Below are positions 33,959 to 46,199 of a stretch of 64,000 nucleotides of DNA, one piece after another. Origin of the DNA: Cavia porcellus. Taxonomy: Eukaryota; Chordata; Mammalia; Rodentia; Caviidae. Numbering within the stretch: position 1 is the stretch's first letter; the number at the start of each line of letters is the position of its first letter. Position numbers and translations under genes: made by a program. Where the stretch lies: NCBI RefSeq assembly GCF_034190915.1, contig NW_026947502.1, positions 4,882,785 to 4,946,784 on the forward strand, read 5' to 3'. The notes below the pieces were generated by a model. It ran no database searches, was not told the origin of the DNA, and was given only the letters and a program-made list of their open reading frames with translations.

Positions 33959-34846
33959 TAAAACAAAATTAACATGAAATTTAAATGTGAGAAAAAAATT
34001 AAATGAGTCAGTCTGAAGTATATTTTTGCTGCCCAAGCAGAACTATTTTACAGCATATCCCTCAGAACATCTACAATTAATATACTGAAATATGATTCAG
34101 CTAAGATTAACTGCTACATTAAAAGAAAATATATGGGATGATCAAATTATGTATTTTTAAAAGAATATTAGCAAGATAAAAGGATAGCTATCTAAAATTT
34201 TACTTAATGTGAACCATGAAGTACTTATGTTAAACTAACACAATACATTATAAATCATTCTCAATGGGCCAAAAACAAAAAACCAGAAATCTTCAACTTT
34301 CAAGATTTGGTGCTGGTGACGATGGTGCAGTAGCAAATTCATTGCCATCAACTGAGCAAATGAAAGCTCAATGAGACACCAAAGATCTTACTATGAGAAG
34401 TATAAAAATCATACAAAATAAGAAGAAAAACTGAAAGTAAGCATGTATATACCCTTTGAGCTCTCTGTTTCTATCTACCTGAACTGTGTGGTAGCAATTC
34501 CCTGACGCATACGCCACCACAGGCTGTTTGTGTCATGGAAAGCTCTGCAAAGTTCACCACCCTGGCCGGGCAGCATTGCCACTCCACAGGAGGAGGAGCA
34601 CCAGCCCAGCTCTAGGCTTCTCCCACCCTGCCCACTGTGAAGGCGGAAGGACCTGGAGAAACAGCTGATTCCAGGCTGCAGCAGGGAAGGAAGATACCAA
34701 GAGCTGAGTCATCTTGTGATGGTTAAGAAAGCTCACAACAGCATGGAGACACATCAAAATGGCACAGTAAGCCTGGAAGAGGGTCTCCCACATTACATTT
34801 TAAAACATTTGAGCACAAAATGAATAATGACAAGAATGGAAGATTT

Positions 34847-34997
34847 TGTGAGCCGGGTTTGGTAGTTCCTACTTTAATCCAGCACTGGGGAAGCTGAGGC
34901 AGGAGGATCATTGCAAATTTGAGACCAACTTGGGCTACAAAGTGAGCTCAAGGACAGCCTGAACTACAAGCGAGACCCTGTCTCGAGAAGACAAAAA
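34847..34997 (+). mobile_element. B1 SINE
   Basis: GAGCCGGGTTTGGTAGTTCC to GAGACCCTGTCTCG. Confidence 0.8.
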
Positions 34998-35249
34998 AAA
35001 TAAAGATCCCTGAGAACCTAACAATAAAAATAAGAGAAATTAAGCAGAGAGGAAATGGCCACCTTTATATCAGTATGACAACAAATGCAAAAGAAACAAA
35101 AAAATCAGAAAGTCACCTATTGGCAATCACTATGTAAGTAACTGAGGCAAGAGTTAGCAATAAACTAAGCCAAAATTTTGGGAAAATATGATATTCGGTA
35201 TCACCCTAGAGCGAAGAGGAAAAAAACATCTTTAAAATCAGCAAAAACA

Positions 35250-35572
35250 AGTAGGGTATGGTGGCCCAAGCCTGCAAACCCAGCACTCAGGAGTGCAGGA
35301 GGATCATTTTAAGTTTGAGGCCAGCCCAGGCTACAAAGTGAATTCAAGGCCAGCCTGGATTACATACCGAGACTCTGTCTCAAAAGAAAAAAATAAAAAA
35401 TAAAAATAAAATCAGTAAAAACAGACACACCAGCCATGGTAGCACACACCTGTAATCCCAGCACTTGGGAGACTGAAGCAGAAGATCACTTCAAATTCGA
35501 GGCCAGCCTGGACTAGACAGTTGAGTTCAAGGCCAGCCTGAACTACAAAGAAAGAACCTGTCTCAAAAAAAA
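35250..35572 (+). mobile_element. Two full B1 SINEs in series
   Basis: 35250-35390 and 35430-35572, each with both duplicated units. Confidence 0.85.
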
Positions 35573-36225
35573 CAAGTAAAAATAGGTAAAGGTAGTGCTT
35601 AATATCCTTAATCTATTGATCAGACATTAATATAGAGAAACTGACCACATCATATGTCTCCTAAAGTGATGAGATTCATCATACCACAGTTAGTCTATGA
35701 ATAAACAAACCTTAATTGAAGCACTTCCTGTAAAACCAGCCTGTGCTCTTCTAAAATGTCTTTAAAAACAAAAAAATAAGTATTATTACATTTAACAAAA
35801 GGGAGGGCAGGAGCGTTACTTCTAAATTCAAGGGAACCAATATCTAACATATGACCTTCATTCCTCAGACCTTTTACTGGGAGTGGAGATGCCTGTTTAA
35901 GGTCATTACCAGAAAACAGGGGAGAAATTTGAATATAGGCAGTATTTTAGATGATCATAGATTAATGTTGTTCCTCAACTGCAGTAGCTATATTTGGTTA
36001 AAAAGAACTTCCTTGATATGCCAAGCAAACAGCCGAGGTATCATGATGTCTGTTAACTCTCAAATGGTTCCATACCCATCCAAACATCTATCTGGCATGT
36101 ATAAAAATATGTGCACATGTGCATGTAACCATGCATGCATACAGGGAGAGGAGCAAGGGACAGGAAGAACTGAAGAAGGGGGAGCAAAGCAGCAGCAATT
36201 ACTGTACAGTAAAAAATGTGAACTG

Positions 36226-36316
36226 AGGGGTTGGGGGGTTAGCTCAGCGGCATATGCGCTGGCTTGGCAAGCATGCGTGAGTTCGATCCCCAGTACCAAA
36301 AAAATAAAAAATAAAA
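36226..36316 (+). mobile_element. ID SINE
   Basis: GGTTGGGGGGTTAGCTCAGC; shortened variable region (AGCATGCGTGAGTTCG). Confidence 0.8.
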
Positions 36317-36965
36317 AGTAAACTGGCACATCTGGGTAAAAAGCAGATGGATGTTCATTATGCCTTTTTATATGTTTAACATTTTCCAAAATAAAATTGG
36401 GACAAAAGGGGTCATAAATATACATTAGGGCTCTAGAGATTCTGTATAGCGTATTTTAGCCTTGGGGTTTATTATTGAATTGTCCCTTCTCAAAGGCCTA
36501 AAGTATTTCCCCTTATGGTTAACCTGTGCCCCTTGAAATTCATAATGATCACTCTATTTTCCTCAACTTTTGAAAGTTACATTGCTATATCCATGCTTGG
36601 ATAGGAGAGGACACCATCAATATCAACAATGATCAGTTGCTCTAAGATAAATGGGTATCCCAAGATTCAATAGTTATTTTCACTTCCTAAGTTGTACTTA
36701 GGAACTTAGTAAGTAAGCAACAACCATCTATTAAAATCTTAAATCATCATCAAACAATGGAAGGCACTGGGGAGGGAACACAACCATAAAGAATTTGTCC
36801 ATAGATAGGACATTTACTGTGAAGTCGCCACCACTGTCAAAACAGCACGATAGCAGAGAGTAACCAATTAGTGAAACAAAACAGGGGCCATATATAAATC
36901 CAAATCAAACCAATGAGAAAAGTGTCTTATTTAATAACAACAATAAATTAAGAGCTACTTGTCTG

Positions 36966-37046
36966 GGCTGGGGATCGAGCTCAGGGGCATAAGCACCTGC
37001 CTGGCAAGCACAAAGTTTTGAGTTCAATACCTGGTACCAAAAAAAA
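36966..37046 (+). mobile_element. ID SINE, older
   Basis: GCTGGGGATCGAGCTCAGG; AGCTACTT occurs on both sides. Confidence 0.8.
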
Positions 37047-37310
37047 AGCTACTTTTTTAAGGTGTCAAAGATAAAACAGTGAAGACAAATTTCAAACTCA
37101 ACCAGAAAAAAACAGACATCCTTCCCACAAATCCCACTCTCACTACTAGGCCTATACCCCACAGACTTAAAAGCATGGCTACACTAAAAGGATATTCACT
37201 GCAACATGATTTTTCTGGTAGATAACTGAATGCCCAAGTATAGGGAAACGATTAAACCACAGTTCACCCACATGAAGAACTGTTAATCCGCTTTTTCTTT
37301 TTCTTTTTTA

Positions 37311-37399
37311 ACTTTTTTACTGTTTTGGTACCAGAGATCGAACTCAGGACTCCTGCTTGCCAAGCAGGCGCTTGTGTTGCTGAGCTAAACCCTGGCCCC
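37311..37399 (-). mobile_element. ID SINE
   Basis: GGTACCAGAGATCGAACTCA to GCTAAACCCTGGCCCC. Confidence 0.8.
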
Positions 37400-37545
37400 T
37401 AATTTTATTATTATTAGCACATGTTCACAGTACATAACACACTCCTTGGGGTGAGCTGGCACATACATACAAAGCACCTCTTTAACTCCTTTTTTTCACT
37501 CCCTTTCCCTCCCACCCTCCTGCTGCCATCTCTCGTTCCCATTGG

Positions 37546-37645
37546 CAGGAGGATCAAAAAAATTCAAGGCTAGTCTTGGCTTCGCAGAGTCTGAGGCTAA
37601 CCTGAACTTCAGGATAAACATAGCAAGACCCTGTTCTCTATAACA
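37546..37645 (+). mobile_element. B1 SINE, 5' truncated
   Basis: AGGAGGATCAAAAAAATTCA onward. Confidence 0.6.
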
Positions 37646-38025
37646 ACAACAAAAATTCCAAAACCAGAATACACCCTTCTACCCATATACATTTGTATCT
37701 GACTGCAAGAGTTGGAATAAAGAAGTGGAAAACCCATAATTAATTAATTTTATTTAACCAATCCTCTTATTTTTGTGCAGGTGTTTGATTCTTTTTTCCT
37801 TTTGTCTAATCCTAGAATTCTTCATTTTTCTTTATCTTAGCTAATACTATAATTAAGACCGCTGCAAACAAAACCTTGAATATAGTCACAGACTCTAAAG
37901 AAAATTATAGAAAAAATGTGAGAGGAAAGAAAGCTCATTACTTTTTCAAAATATTACCAAAATTACATTTTTCCATACTTCTTTGGCAAACTTAGAATTG
38001 TCAGCTATAGAGGATATAGATAATA

Positions 38026-38138
38026 ATTAGACACAACTGTCTTAAATCCTAGTACTACATACGCTGAAGCAGGAGATTTGACAAGAGTTTGAGACCAGTC
38101 TGGGCTATATAGCACAATTCTGTCTCTAAAAAAAAGAA
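38026..38138 (+). mobile_element. B1 SINE, decayed
   Basis: CTGAAGCAGGAGATTTGAC to CAATTCTGTCTC. Confidence 0.6.
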
Positions 38139-38339
38139 ACATTATTTTTGATACAAGTAATTTAACATCAGAATGTGTTACATTTGGAATGTTCACAAGT
38201 TAAACATAAGAAAACTGCAATCTGTACATATACGCAGCTTTCCAGCAAATGATGCAGACTGTCACTCTACTTAGCTAAATCTTTCTTGGCCCTCAGTCAA
38301 TGTTCTGGCTATTCATTCTGTCTTGTGTTTGTCTGTCTG

Positions 38340-38480
38340 TTTTGTTTGAGACAGGGTCTCTCTATATAGTTCAATCTGGCCCAGAACTCATCCTGCAGCA
38401 CAAACTGGCATTAAATCCAGCATCCTCCTGACTCAGCAGCCTGAGAGCTGGGATCACAGGGTGTGCCAGCACACTCAGCT
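38340..38480 (-). mobile_element. B1 SINE
   Basis: GAGACAGGGTCTCTCTATAT to GCCAGCACACTCAGC. Confidence 0.78.
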
Positions 38481-38619
38481 ACTGTTCTGACTATTCTTAT
38501 AAATGTGAGTAAGGAGTACTTTCCTTCAGTTTATATATTTTTCATAAGATTTATATACCATAAGGTTTTCTTCCCATTATAAAATAGTATGTGTTTTGCA
38601 TTCAAAACAAAAAGAATAT

Positions 38620-38745
38620 AGAACTGGCACTATGGCATGCACCTGTAAGCCCAGCTACCTTGGGAAACTGAGACAGAAGGATCACTTGAGCCCAGGAGTT
38701 TCCAAGGCCAGCCTACACAACATAATGAGACTATTTCAAAAGGGT
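38620..38745 (+). mobile_element. Older B1/Alu-like monomer
   Basis: Carries GATCACTTGAGCCCAGGAGT, closer to ancestral 7SL monomers than to the other B1s. Confidence 0.6.
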
Positions 38746-38788
38746 GGATGGAAGCCCAACATGAAACATAGCTACCAATTTCACCCAG

Positions 38789-38850
38789 GTTGCGAATGCT
38801 CAGTCTAGCATGCACAAGGCTCTGTTGATCCCCAGCACTGCACAAAAATA
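38789..38850 (+). mobile_element. ID SINE, decayed
   Basis: CTCAGTCTAGCATGCACAAG and TTGATCCCCAGCACTGC. Confidence 0.5.
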
Positions 38851-38934
38851 AATAAATTAAAAAATAATTTTATCCCCCAAAATAAATAATATTCTGGAGA
38901 TAATCACATACATGTATTTGTTCTTGCTTTAAGA

Positions 38935-39058
38935 CACTGTAGTTCAGGTTGGTTTTGAACTCAGTATGTAGCCCAGGCTGGCCTCGAACTCACAGAAATC
39001 TTCCCCCCTCAACCTTCCCAGTGTAGGGTTACAGGCATGCACCACTATACCTTTCAAT
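38935..39058 (-). mobile_element. B1 SINE
   Basis: TTTGAACTCAGTATGTAGCC to GCACCACTATACC. Confidence 0.78.
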
Positions 39059-39199
39059 GCTAATAGATTTATCAATTGACAACACTACCAGAGACTGCAC
39101 TTTAACCATATGATTTTCAATTACAGGCATGAGTCTTTAAATTGTGCCACTAACTCATGAGCTATCATTTGTTTATTTCATTTATTCAGCAAATATATG

Positions 39200-39325
39200 A
39201 GGCCTAGCATGGTGGCGCATGCCTGTAATCTCAGTACTAGGAAAGCTGAAGCAGGATGACTGACAGGAATTCAAGGAGTTCAAGATCAGCCTGAACTACA
39301 CAATGAGACCCTGTCTCAAAAAACA
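39200..39325 (+). mobile_element. B1 SINE
   Basis: CCTAGCATGGTGGCGCATGC to GAGACCCTGTCTC. Confidence 0.8.
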
Positions 39326-39591
39326 ACATACCCAGACACATACACAAGCACACAACAAACAAACAGATGAGTCTACCTACAGCTGCTAGATACTATGCCA
39401 GGAGCCAGAGATAAAAACAGTGACATACAGGTAGTTCTTGACCTTACTAGAGGTTACAGTCAACTGCATTATATTGAACTCCTCTCCTAGTCAGCCATTT
39501 ACATTCTTTCTCTTGTGAATAACTTTATAAAATCTATTCAAGCATTGTATTTTATCCATTCTCTAATAAAGCAAGTCTTCTTCTTCTTCTT

Positions 39592-39759
39592 CTTTTTTTT
39601 TTTTTTTTTTTTTTTTTCGTTTTGTGACAGGGTCTCCCTATGCAGTTCAGGCTGACCTTGAGCTCACTTTGTAGCCCAGGCTGGTCTCGAACTCACAACC
39701 ATTTTCCTGTCTCAGCCTCCCCAGTGCTGGGCTTAAAGGCATGCACCACCATGCCTGGC
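39592..39759 (-). mobile_element. B1 SINE, full length, young
   Basis: Long T run then GTGACAGGGTCTCCCTATGC to CACCATGCCTGGC. Confidence 0.88.
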
Positions 39760-39992
39760 TTCAACAGTCTTTTATTGGGTAATAAATGTACTTTTCCTAC
39801 CTGTCATTTATCTCAAAGTAGGAATGTAAGATTGAGATTAGATATTAAGCTATGCATCCTAATTTTACTGACTTTCCAGTTCACTGCCTCCTCCCTCCCA
39901 AACTCTACCCTCAGGCCATGCCTAAATTCTCTTCAACTGCTGCACATTAAGATACCACTTCACCGCAGTTGTCAAAAATTGCCAATAGTTGG

Positions 39993-40088
39993 AGCTGGGG
40001 ATTTAGCTCAGTGGCATAAGCACCTGCCTTGCAAGCAGGCAGTCATGAGTTCAATCCCCAGTACAAAAAAAAACCAAAAAAAACCTGC
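39993..40088 (+). mobile_element. ID SINE, young
   Basis: TGCCAATAGTT repeats on both flanks. Confidence 0.9.
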
Positions 40089-40396
40089 CAATAGTTTCTA
40101 TAAGTCTTCATTTGTTTCTCACTGCTTTCTTCTTTCATCTTAATCTACATTTGTTCACCTTATCCCAGTTTTCCATTTGAAGTAAATAGTAAATAAATAA
40201 CTTAAACTTCTATGTTAAAAACATCGTGCCATCTAGATCTTTGTTTCTGTTATCTATTAAGGTTGTACATCCCTTTTCTGAACTACTGGGACCAAAAATG
40301 TTTCAGATTTTAAGCATTCCTAGTCAAATTCACATTAGAAATGCATGATCTCTGTAGACAGAGAATCCTACTATGAACAGTAAGGAATTTGGATCT

Positions 40397-40506
40397 TTTT
40401 TTTTTTTTTGGTCTTTTTTTTCGTTTTTATCAGTACCGGGGATCGAACTCACGACTGCCTGCTTGCAAGGCAGGCACTTATGCCACTGAGCTAAATCCCC
40501 AGCCCC
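40397..40506 (-). mobile_element. ID SINE, young
   Basis: Perfect target duplication AGGAATTTGGATCT. Confidence 0.92.
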
Positions 40507-40699
40507 AGGAATTTGGATCTTAAAGCAAGAAAAAAGCTAGTTCTGGTAAGCAACTTCCACCATCCAGAATCGTTATAGTGTATCCTGATCTTCAGTGAGT
40601 ATGTGGCAAGATCCCCAGCAGATGCTTGAAACTACAGATGACACATTTTATATATACACTATGTTTTTCCTATAGAAATGGTCTATGGTACAACATGAC

Positions 40700-40795
40700 C
40701 CATGACAGTTTCCCAGTACTTGGGAAACTGAGGCAGGAAGATAGCACGGTCATGCCATCCTGGAGTACACAGACTATGTCTTAAAAAAAAAAGAT
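40700..40795 (+). mobile_element. B1 SINE, decayed
   Basis: CAGTACTTGGGAAACTGAGG core. Confidence 0.5.
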
Positions 40796-41130
40796 ACAAA
40801 ATATACGATAACTGATAATAAAATATAACAATAATAATATACTGCAATAAAGTTCATGATAATTGCTTGGAGTCATTTGTTTCAGGGTATTCAATGCTGA
40901 AGTCTTCATAGTGGGTCAATGCTTTCCAGTAAACCAAATGCCATCAAACTGGAACACCTTTTCTGTTCACCTCCACCAACAAACTGAATCCCTTTTCCAT
41001 CTTAAGTCTTTTTTACACACTGACTGATTACTTTCTGGTAGTCAGACACAACAGCAAAACTATCGAGTTTCTTCCCTCACAATTTCACACCCAACAGCAG
41101 CAAAACACACATTTTTTCAAGAACACAGTA

Positions 41131-41255
41131 ACAGCCAGGCATGGTGGCACACGCCAAAATCCCAGTAGTAGGAGGCTAAGGTAGGAGAACTGCTGAGTTC
41201 CAGGACAACTCAGGCTACCTAATGAGTTTAAGGCCAGCCTGCACTACCAAAAATA
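41131..41255 (+). mobile_element. B1 SINE
   Basis: AGCCAGGCATGGTGGCACAC; the final CTGTCTC is lost. Confidence 0.75.
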
Positions 41256-41715
41256 AACAACCCAAGTATCCATCAATAGATGAATAGATGAACAGAATAC
41301 TATTCAGCCAAAAAAAATAAGTGAAACTTGACTGGGGATTTCTCAGTAGCACAGTGCCTGCCTGACAAGTGTGAGATAGTGAATATAACTCCTGGTACCT
41401 CTCCAAAATAAAAAATAAATGAAATTCTATTATAGCAAGGATGAACCTTCAATACAACAAGTTATGTGAAATAACTTGGACACTAAAGGACACATACTGC
41501 ATGATTAGAACAGGAATATTCAATGAAACAAAGTAGAATAGAGGTACAGGCGATGGGAAAACATTACTTCTATTTAACATGGTGTAAAGTTCGAGAAGTG
41601 GACAGTGGTAACTGCTATAGAATTAATTTAATGCAATTAACTTAAATGTAATAGCTGTTTTTATGCTATGAATATTTTACCACAATAAAAATCAGTGAGA
41701 ATATAGGAAAAGTAA
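41256..41715 (+). mobile_element. L1 3' fragment
   Basis: CCAAGTATCCATCAATAGAT, GAATACTATTCAGCC and, after an ID, GCAAGGATGAACCTTC and GGACACATACTGCATGATTA follow the L1 end in order. Confidence 0.75.
41333..41405 (+). mobile_element. ID SINE, old, in L1
   Basis: CTGGGGATTTCTCAGTAGCA; the A box has lost TAG. Confidence 0.65.
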
Positions 41716-41729
41716 AAAGTTACTTGCTT

Positions 41730-41805
41730 ATTTATTTACTTTTGGTACCAGGGATCAAACTCAGGGCCTCCCACTTGCCAAGCAGGCACTGGTGCTGCTG
41801 AGCCA
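41730..41805 (-). mobile_element. ID SINE, older
   Basis: GGTACCAGGGATCAAACTCA to GGTGCTGCTGAGCC. Confidence 0.75.
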
Positions 41806-41829
41806 GGAAAGTAAAATTTTAAATGTACT

Positions 41830-41940
41830 GGGACTGGGGATTTAGCTCAACGGCATAAGCGCCTGCCTTGCAAGCAGGCAGTCGTGAGTTCGATCCCTGG
41901 TACCAATAAAAAAAGGAAAAAGACAAAAAAAAATTTTTTT
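41830..41940 (+). mobile_element. ID SINE, young
   Basis: Consensus-like with CAACGGCATAAGCG; AAATTTT/AATGTAC flanks repeat. Confidence 0.9.
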
Positions 41941-42318
41941 AATGTACAATCCTAGTCAATCAGAAATTCATTTTCTTTTTAACTAAACACTGGCATTAGT
42001 TTGATAACTTAAAATTTCAGTTGAAAAAAAATTTAAAGCATTTAGAGTAAAATGTGTTATGTTAAAATTTGTCACTTTCAAGGGGAACTAAAATCTGTTA
42101 CAATGTGGGGTGTATTTTTTTTCCTCCTGCTGCAACTGGTGTCTTGGAACAATTTTCCTGACAAGTGGGGTCACTTAACTATCAGATTATTAAGAGATTT
42201 AAACTCTAAAAGTCAAAATGAGAAGAACTAAGACTTCACTTGTTTCTACTTTGGTATATTACAACCACTATTGAACTATAACTTTACCACAACACACTAT
42301 TTTAAAGTATAAAGTCTT

Positions 42319-42416
42319 GGGCTGGAGATTTAGCTCAGCGGCATAAGCACTTGCCTGGCAAGCACGAGGTCATGAGTTCAATCCCCAGCACCGCAAAAAA
42401 TAAATAAATAAAAATA
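42319..42416 (+). mobile_element. ID SINE, older subfamily
   Basis: GGCTGGAGATTTAGCTCAGC with CACGAGGTCATGAGTTCA. Confidence 0.85.
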
Positions 42417-42644
42417 AAGTACAAAGTCTCCTAAGTAAAGAAACCCACCTTCCACTCATTTGGCAGGGTTTCTCTACCCATGAGAGAGTCTGAAGAGATC
42501 ACTTCCTACAAGGTAGGAAAACAAAAGGTGCACACCTGGAGATCAAAGCCAAACTAACAAAACACCAAATCCCAAAACAGTATTTTATACAGAAAGGACC
42601 TTGTCTCAAAGTCAAGTCACGAGACTTTGTACAGTCTCCCCTCC

Positions 42645-42846
42645 CAAGCCTGGCAATTCAACCCAGGGCCTCATCCGTGCTAAGCAAATGTGTTTTTTTG
42701 TTTTTGTTTTTGGGGTTTTTTTTTGGGGGGGGGGCACTGGGGATCAAACTCATGACCTTATGCTTGCCAGGCAGGCACTTTTGCTCTGAGTTAAATCCCC
42801 AGCCGCCCCAAAGCAAATGTTTTACCATTGAGCTACTCCACTAGCC
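42645..42846 (-). mobile_element. Old ID SINE split by a younger ID
   Basis: Halves CAATTCAACCCAGGGCCTCA (left) and CCATTGAGCTACTCCACTAG (right) enclose the insertion at 42690-42804. Confidence 0.75.
42690..42804 (-). mobile_element. ID SINE nested in an ID
   Basis: Target duplication AAGCAAATG; tail mutated to T/G runs, including a G10 tract. Confidence 0.85.
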
Positions 42847-42870
42847 TTTTGTTTTCAGATTTAAAATAAT

Positions 42871-43185
42871 GCAAGCCAGGCACATACCTGTAATCCCAGC
42901 ACTCTGGAGGCTGAGACAGAAGGACTGCTTCAAGTTCAAGAACAGGCTGGGCCATAAAGTGAGCTCAAGGCCAGCCCGAACTGCACAGAGATCCTGTCTC
43001 AAAGAGACAAAAAATAGAATAGAATAAAAAATGCACTGGGCATGGTGGCACATGCTTGTAATCCCAGCACTCCTGAGACTGAGGCAGGAGGATCACTGTG
43101 AGTTTGAGGCAAAACTTGGACTAGATAGTGAACTCAAAACCAGCCTGAACCAGAGAGCCAGACCCCCATCTCAAATACCTAAATA
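42871..43185 (+). mobile_element. Two B1 SINEs in series
   Basis: 42871-43014 and 43025-43185, both nearly full length. Confidence 0.82.
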
Positions 43186-43357
43186 AAATAAATATCACAG
43201 CAAAGTCTTCTCATCAAACAACGATCGATTTTTGAACAATCAAGAGCTATAATAATCTCTTCTCTCCAGGTTACAAAAGAAAAAAATTATTATTCCTATC
43301 AAAGAACAGTTATTCCCATCTTTGATGTTGTCCAGACCTGTATCAGTACCTGCCTTG

Positions 43358-43733
43358 TCTTACTTTTCTCATTACTGAAACAAAATGCCCAACACCCACA
43401 AGTTAGGGCAAGAAGTTTATTTAGCTCACAGTTGTAGATGTTTCAGTCCATAATTGGCTGGCTCCAAGGCAAGATGGCATCACAGAGGAAAAACAGTTCC
43501 TGGTAGCAGAAGGCAGCAAAGCAATAAAGGGCACTGGCAGCTTCTTTCTGCTCCTTTCATACTCTAGGCTAGTTGGATCAGGATGGTGCCAAACCAATTA
43601 GTGTAATGCTTTAGTAACCGCCCACCCTTCATCTCCCAGCATCACACACTCCAGACCCCGCCTCCTCTGAAAAGCCCCACCTATGACTGCATGAGGTTTT
43701 AATGGACCATCTAGACACAAATCATAACATGAC
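43358..43733 (-). mobile_element. MaLR-type solo LTR
   Basis: Its reverse complement runs collinearly with 51960-52397: CATGCAGTCA, GGCTTTTCAGAGG, then a polyadenylation-like AATAAA and AAAGTAA at the end. Most complete minus-strand member of the family here. Confidence 0.7.
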
Positions 43734-43775
43734 TTTCCTCCAGCAGCTTCTACTGCTTCTCTAATGAAGCTTCTG

Positions 43776-43862
43776 GGGCCAGGAATTTAGCTCAGTTGCC
43801 TAAGTGCCTGCCTGGCAAGCTCAAGGTCGTGAGTTCAGTCCTCGGTATTGCAAAAAAAAAAA
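43776..43862 (+). mobile_element. ID SINE, older
   Basis: Target duplication AATGAAGCTTCTG. Confidence 0.85.
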
Positions 43863-43942
43863 GAATGAAGCTTCTGAATCCTTTCATGACCATTCCAACT
43901 TAATAAAAAAATTTGTTTAAATTCTTTTAAAAAGAAACAAAA

Positions 43943-44085
43943 ATGGGGCATGGTGGCTTACGCCCATAATCCTTGGGAGGCTGAGGCAAGAGGATCTCTG
44001 CAAATTTGAGACCAGCCTGGGCTACAAAGAGGGCTCAAGGCTGCCTGAACCGCATAGTGAGACCGTTTCAAAAACAAAAAAAACA
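43943..44085 (+). mobile_element. B1 SINE
   Basis: GGGGCATGGTGGCTTACGCC to GAGACCGTTTC. Confidence 0.8.
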
Positions 44086-44139
44086 AAGGAAAAAGGGGAA
44101 AAAAATAAAAATAAAAAAGGAAGCGGGGGGGGGGGGGGA

Positions 44140-44220
44140 GCCTGGGAAAGTAGCTCACTGGCAGAGCACTTGCCTATCATGTGCAAGGCCCTGAGTTCTA
44201 TCCCAAGCATTTACAAAAAA
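44140..44220 (+). mobile_element. ID SINE, old
   Basis: CCTGGGAAAGTAGCTCACTG, preceded by a G run of about 15 (44124-44138). Confidence 0.65.
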
Positions 44221-44464
44221 CAGGAAGGAAAAAAAAGGTCCTTGTTTTCCCCAAGCCTCTTTCCAAGCACCACTCTCTCTCCCTCTCCTTCACCAAGGGA
44301 GATGACAGTTATAAGTCAAATTTTACAATTTCTTTTAGAAAGACAAAACAATCTTCTGACCCAGTTTCTTCAGGTATATACGTATTTTTAAGAACTCCAG
44401 AAAGTGTTGAGACTTCTCTAATACAAGAAGTCATTTCATTATCTTTATAAAACATTAAGGGGAG

Positions 44465-44578
44465 GGGCTGGGGATTTAGCTCAGCGGCATAAACACCTGC
44501 CTTGCAAGCACATGGTTGTGAGTTCAATCCCCGGTACCAGTAAAAAAAAAAAAAAAAACAAACAAACAAACAAAAAAA
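44465..44578 (+). mobile_element. ID SINE, intermediate
   Basis: Young 5' half but CACATGGTTGTGAG in the variable region; AACATTAAGGG flanks. Confidence 0.88.
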
Positions 44579-44859
44579 AAAACATTAAGGGAGAAAGAAA
44601 ACATTAAGGGGAATCCAAATGTATCATGTATCGGTACAAATTCCCTATGATGAACATGATCATGATATATATCTCAAATGTACCAATAAACCTTATTCAT
44701 AAAAAAACTAATTACATTCTTCTCATTAAAAAACCAGTAACTCTAAGCTCTATAGAAAATTTTCATTTCAGAATTTAACACTGTCCACAATTGAATTCTT
44801 ACCCACTTTCTACGCAGGCTCCAGGGTCTATGGCTGTGAAAATTGCCTGCGAACCTTCA

Positions 44860-45215
44860 GATCTACATCCTTACTTAAGTCAGTCCCTCTACCTAGAATG
44901 ACCTTCCTTGTTCTCACTTCCAAACACAGTTTACTACAGATACCACCACTGACAAATAGTCCAAAATTTCTCTGTCACTAAAATCACTCTTCACCAACCA
45001 CTTCTTTGAATCTCATTTGGCATTTAACACTTATCCCCACACTATAAGCTTCTAGATGGCAATAAATACAACTATCATTTAACTTCCCTTCTCTCCCCTC
45101 TGGCAGTACAACACACACTCAAAATGGTCTGTGGATTCCGTAAGGTCAATACTGTAGTGTTGATTGCCTCAAGAACCAAGTCAAGCCAGTGAAAATACTC
45201 AATAAAGGCTGGATT
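44860..45215 (+). repeat. L2 fragment
   Basis: TAGAATGACCTTCCTTG, CTTCTAGATGGCAATAAAT and a terminal CTCAATAAAGGCTG follow the L2 3' region. Confidence 0.6.
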
Positions 45216-45328
45216 TTCAGAATATGATGTTACTTATCTTTTACTATCCACAGATAACCTCCAATTTCTTCCCTAAAATTTCTAGCTATCTGAAAACAGA
45301 AAGACTTGTCTTTTCTCTGTTTACAGGT

Positions 45329-45448
45329 TTTTTGTTTTTGTTTTTGTTTTCTTTGCTTTTATGTTTTTATGCCAGTACCAGGGATCGAACTCACAACTGT
45401 CTGCTTTCGAGGCAGGCGCTTGTGCCGCTGAGCTAAATCTCCAGCCCC
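45329..45448 (-). mobile_element. ID SINE
   Basis: ACAACTGTCTGCTTTCGAGG shows two changes in the anticodon arm. Confidence 0.85.
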
Positions 45449-45802
45449 TACAGTATATTTTTATTAATCCAATTAAAAACATTAGTAATGCTACTAAGTG
45501 AATTTTATTATTTTAAGACCTTTTTCTAAAGAGTTTCCCTAAAAGGAAAAATATACAAGAAGGAAACATATATATACAAAAATGATCATTTTCAACTTTA
45601 TCTAAATGCTATTCTCTCAAATATTCACCAAATGTAAGGAAAGATCTGCCTATTCAAGATAGGACTTATAACACATAAGGTACAATGTTAGCACTTGAAG
45701 TTCACTCCACATCTACATAGCACAAATACAGAATCTGCCCCCAAAAACATTTTTATTAGGAAAATAAAACTTGTATAAATACATTAATACTAAATTTACT
45801 AA

Positions 45803-45930
45803 AGCTGGGATGGTGACACATGTTTATGATCCTATCACTTGGGAGGCTGAGGCAGGAGGCTCACAATGAAAGTGCAAAGCCAGTCTGGACTATAGACTGA
45901 GACACTGTCTCAAAAAAAAACCAAAAAAAA
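45803..45930 (+). mobile_element. B1 SINE, monomer form
   Basis: AGCTGGGATGGTGACACATG to GAGACACTGTCTC. Confidence 0.75.
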
Positions 45931-45971
45931 TGTTACTAAGACTTAATGAGGTTAATACAAGTTATCTCTTG

Positions 45972-46071
45972 AAGCTGGGGATTCAGCTCAGTGGTGTAAG
46001 CGCCTGCCTGGCAAGTATAAGGTCATGAGTTTGATCCCCAATACCAAAAAAAAGAAAAGAAAGAAGGGTGA
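45972..46071 (+). mobile_element. ID SINE, older
   Basis: ACAAGTTATCTCT duplicated on both sides. Confidence 0.85.
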
Positions 46072-46199
46072 TTTACAAGTTATCTCTGATGGCTACAATT
46101 ACAAGAGGTATTCAAAGTGGTGGCCATTAGCTTCCAGACATTTATTAGTATAGCAAACTGCTGCAGCAGTTACACATTGTTTTGGGCAGACTCGTAATC

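Noticed and set aside
35851..36321. 156-codon frame ending in an ID
   Set aside because: No family resemblance, and its last 30 codons are translated SINE.
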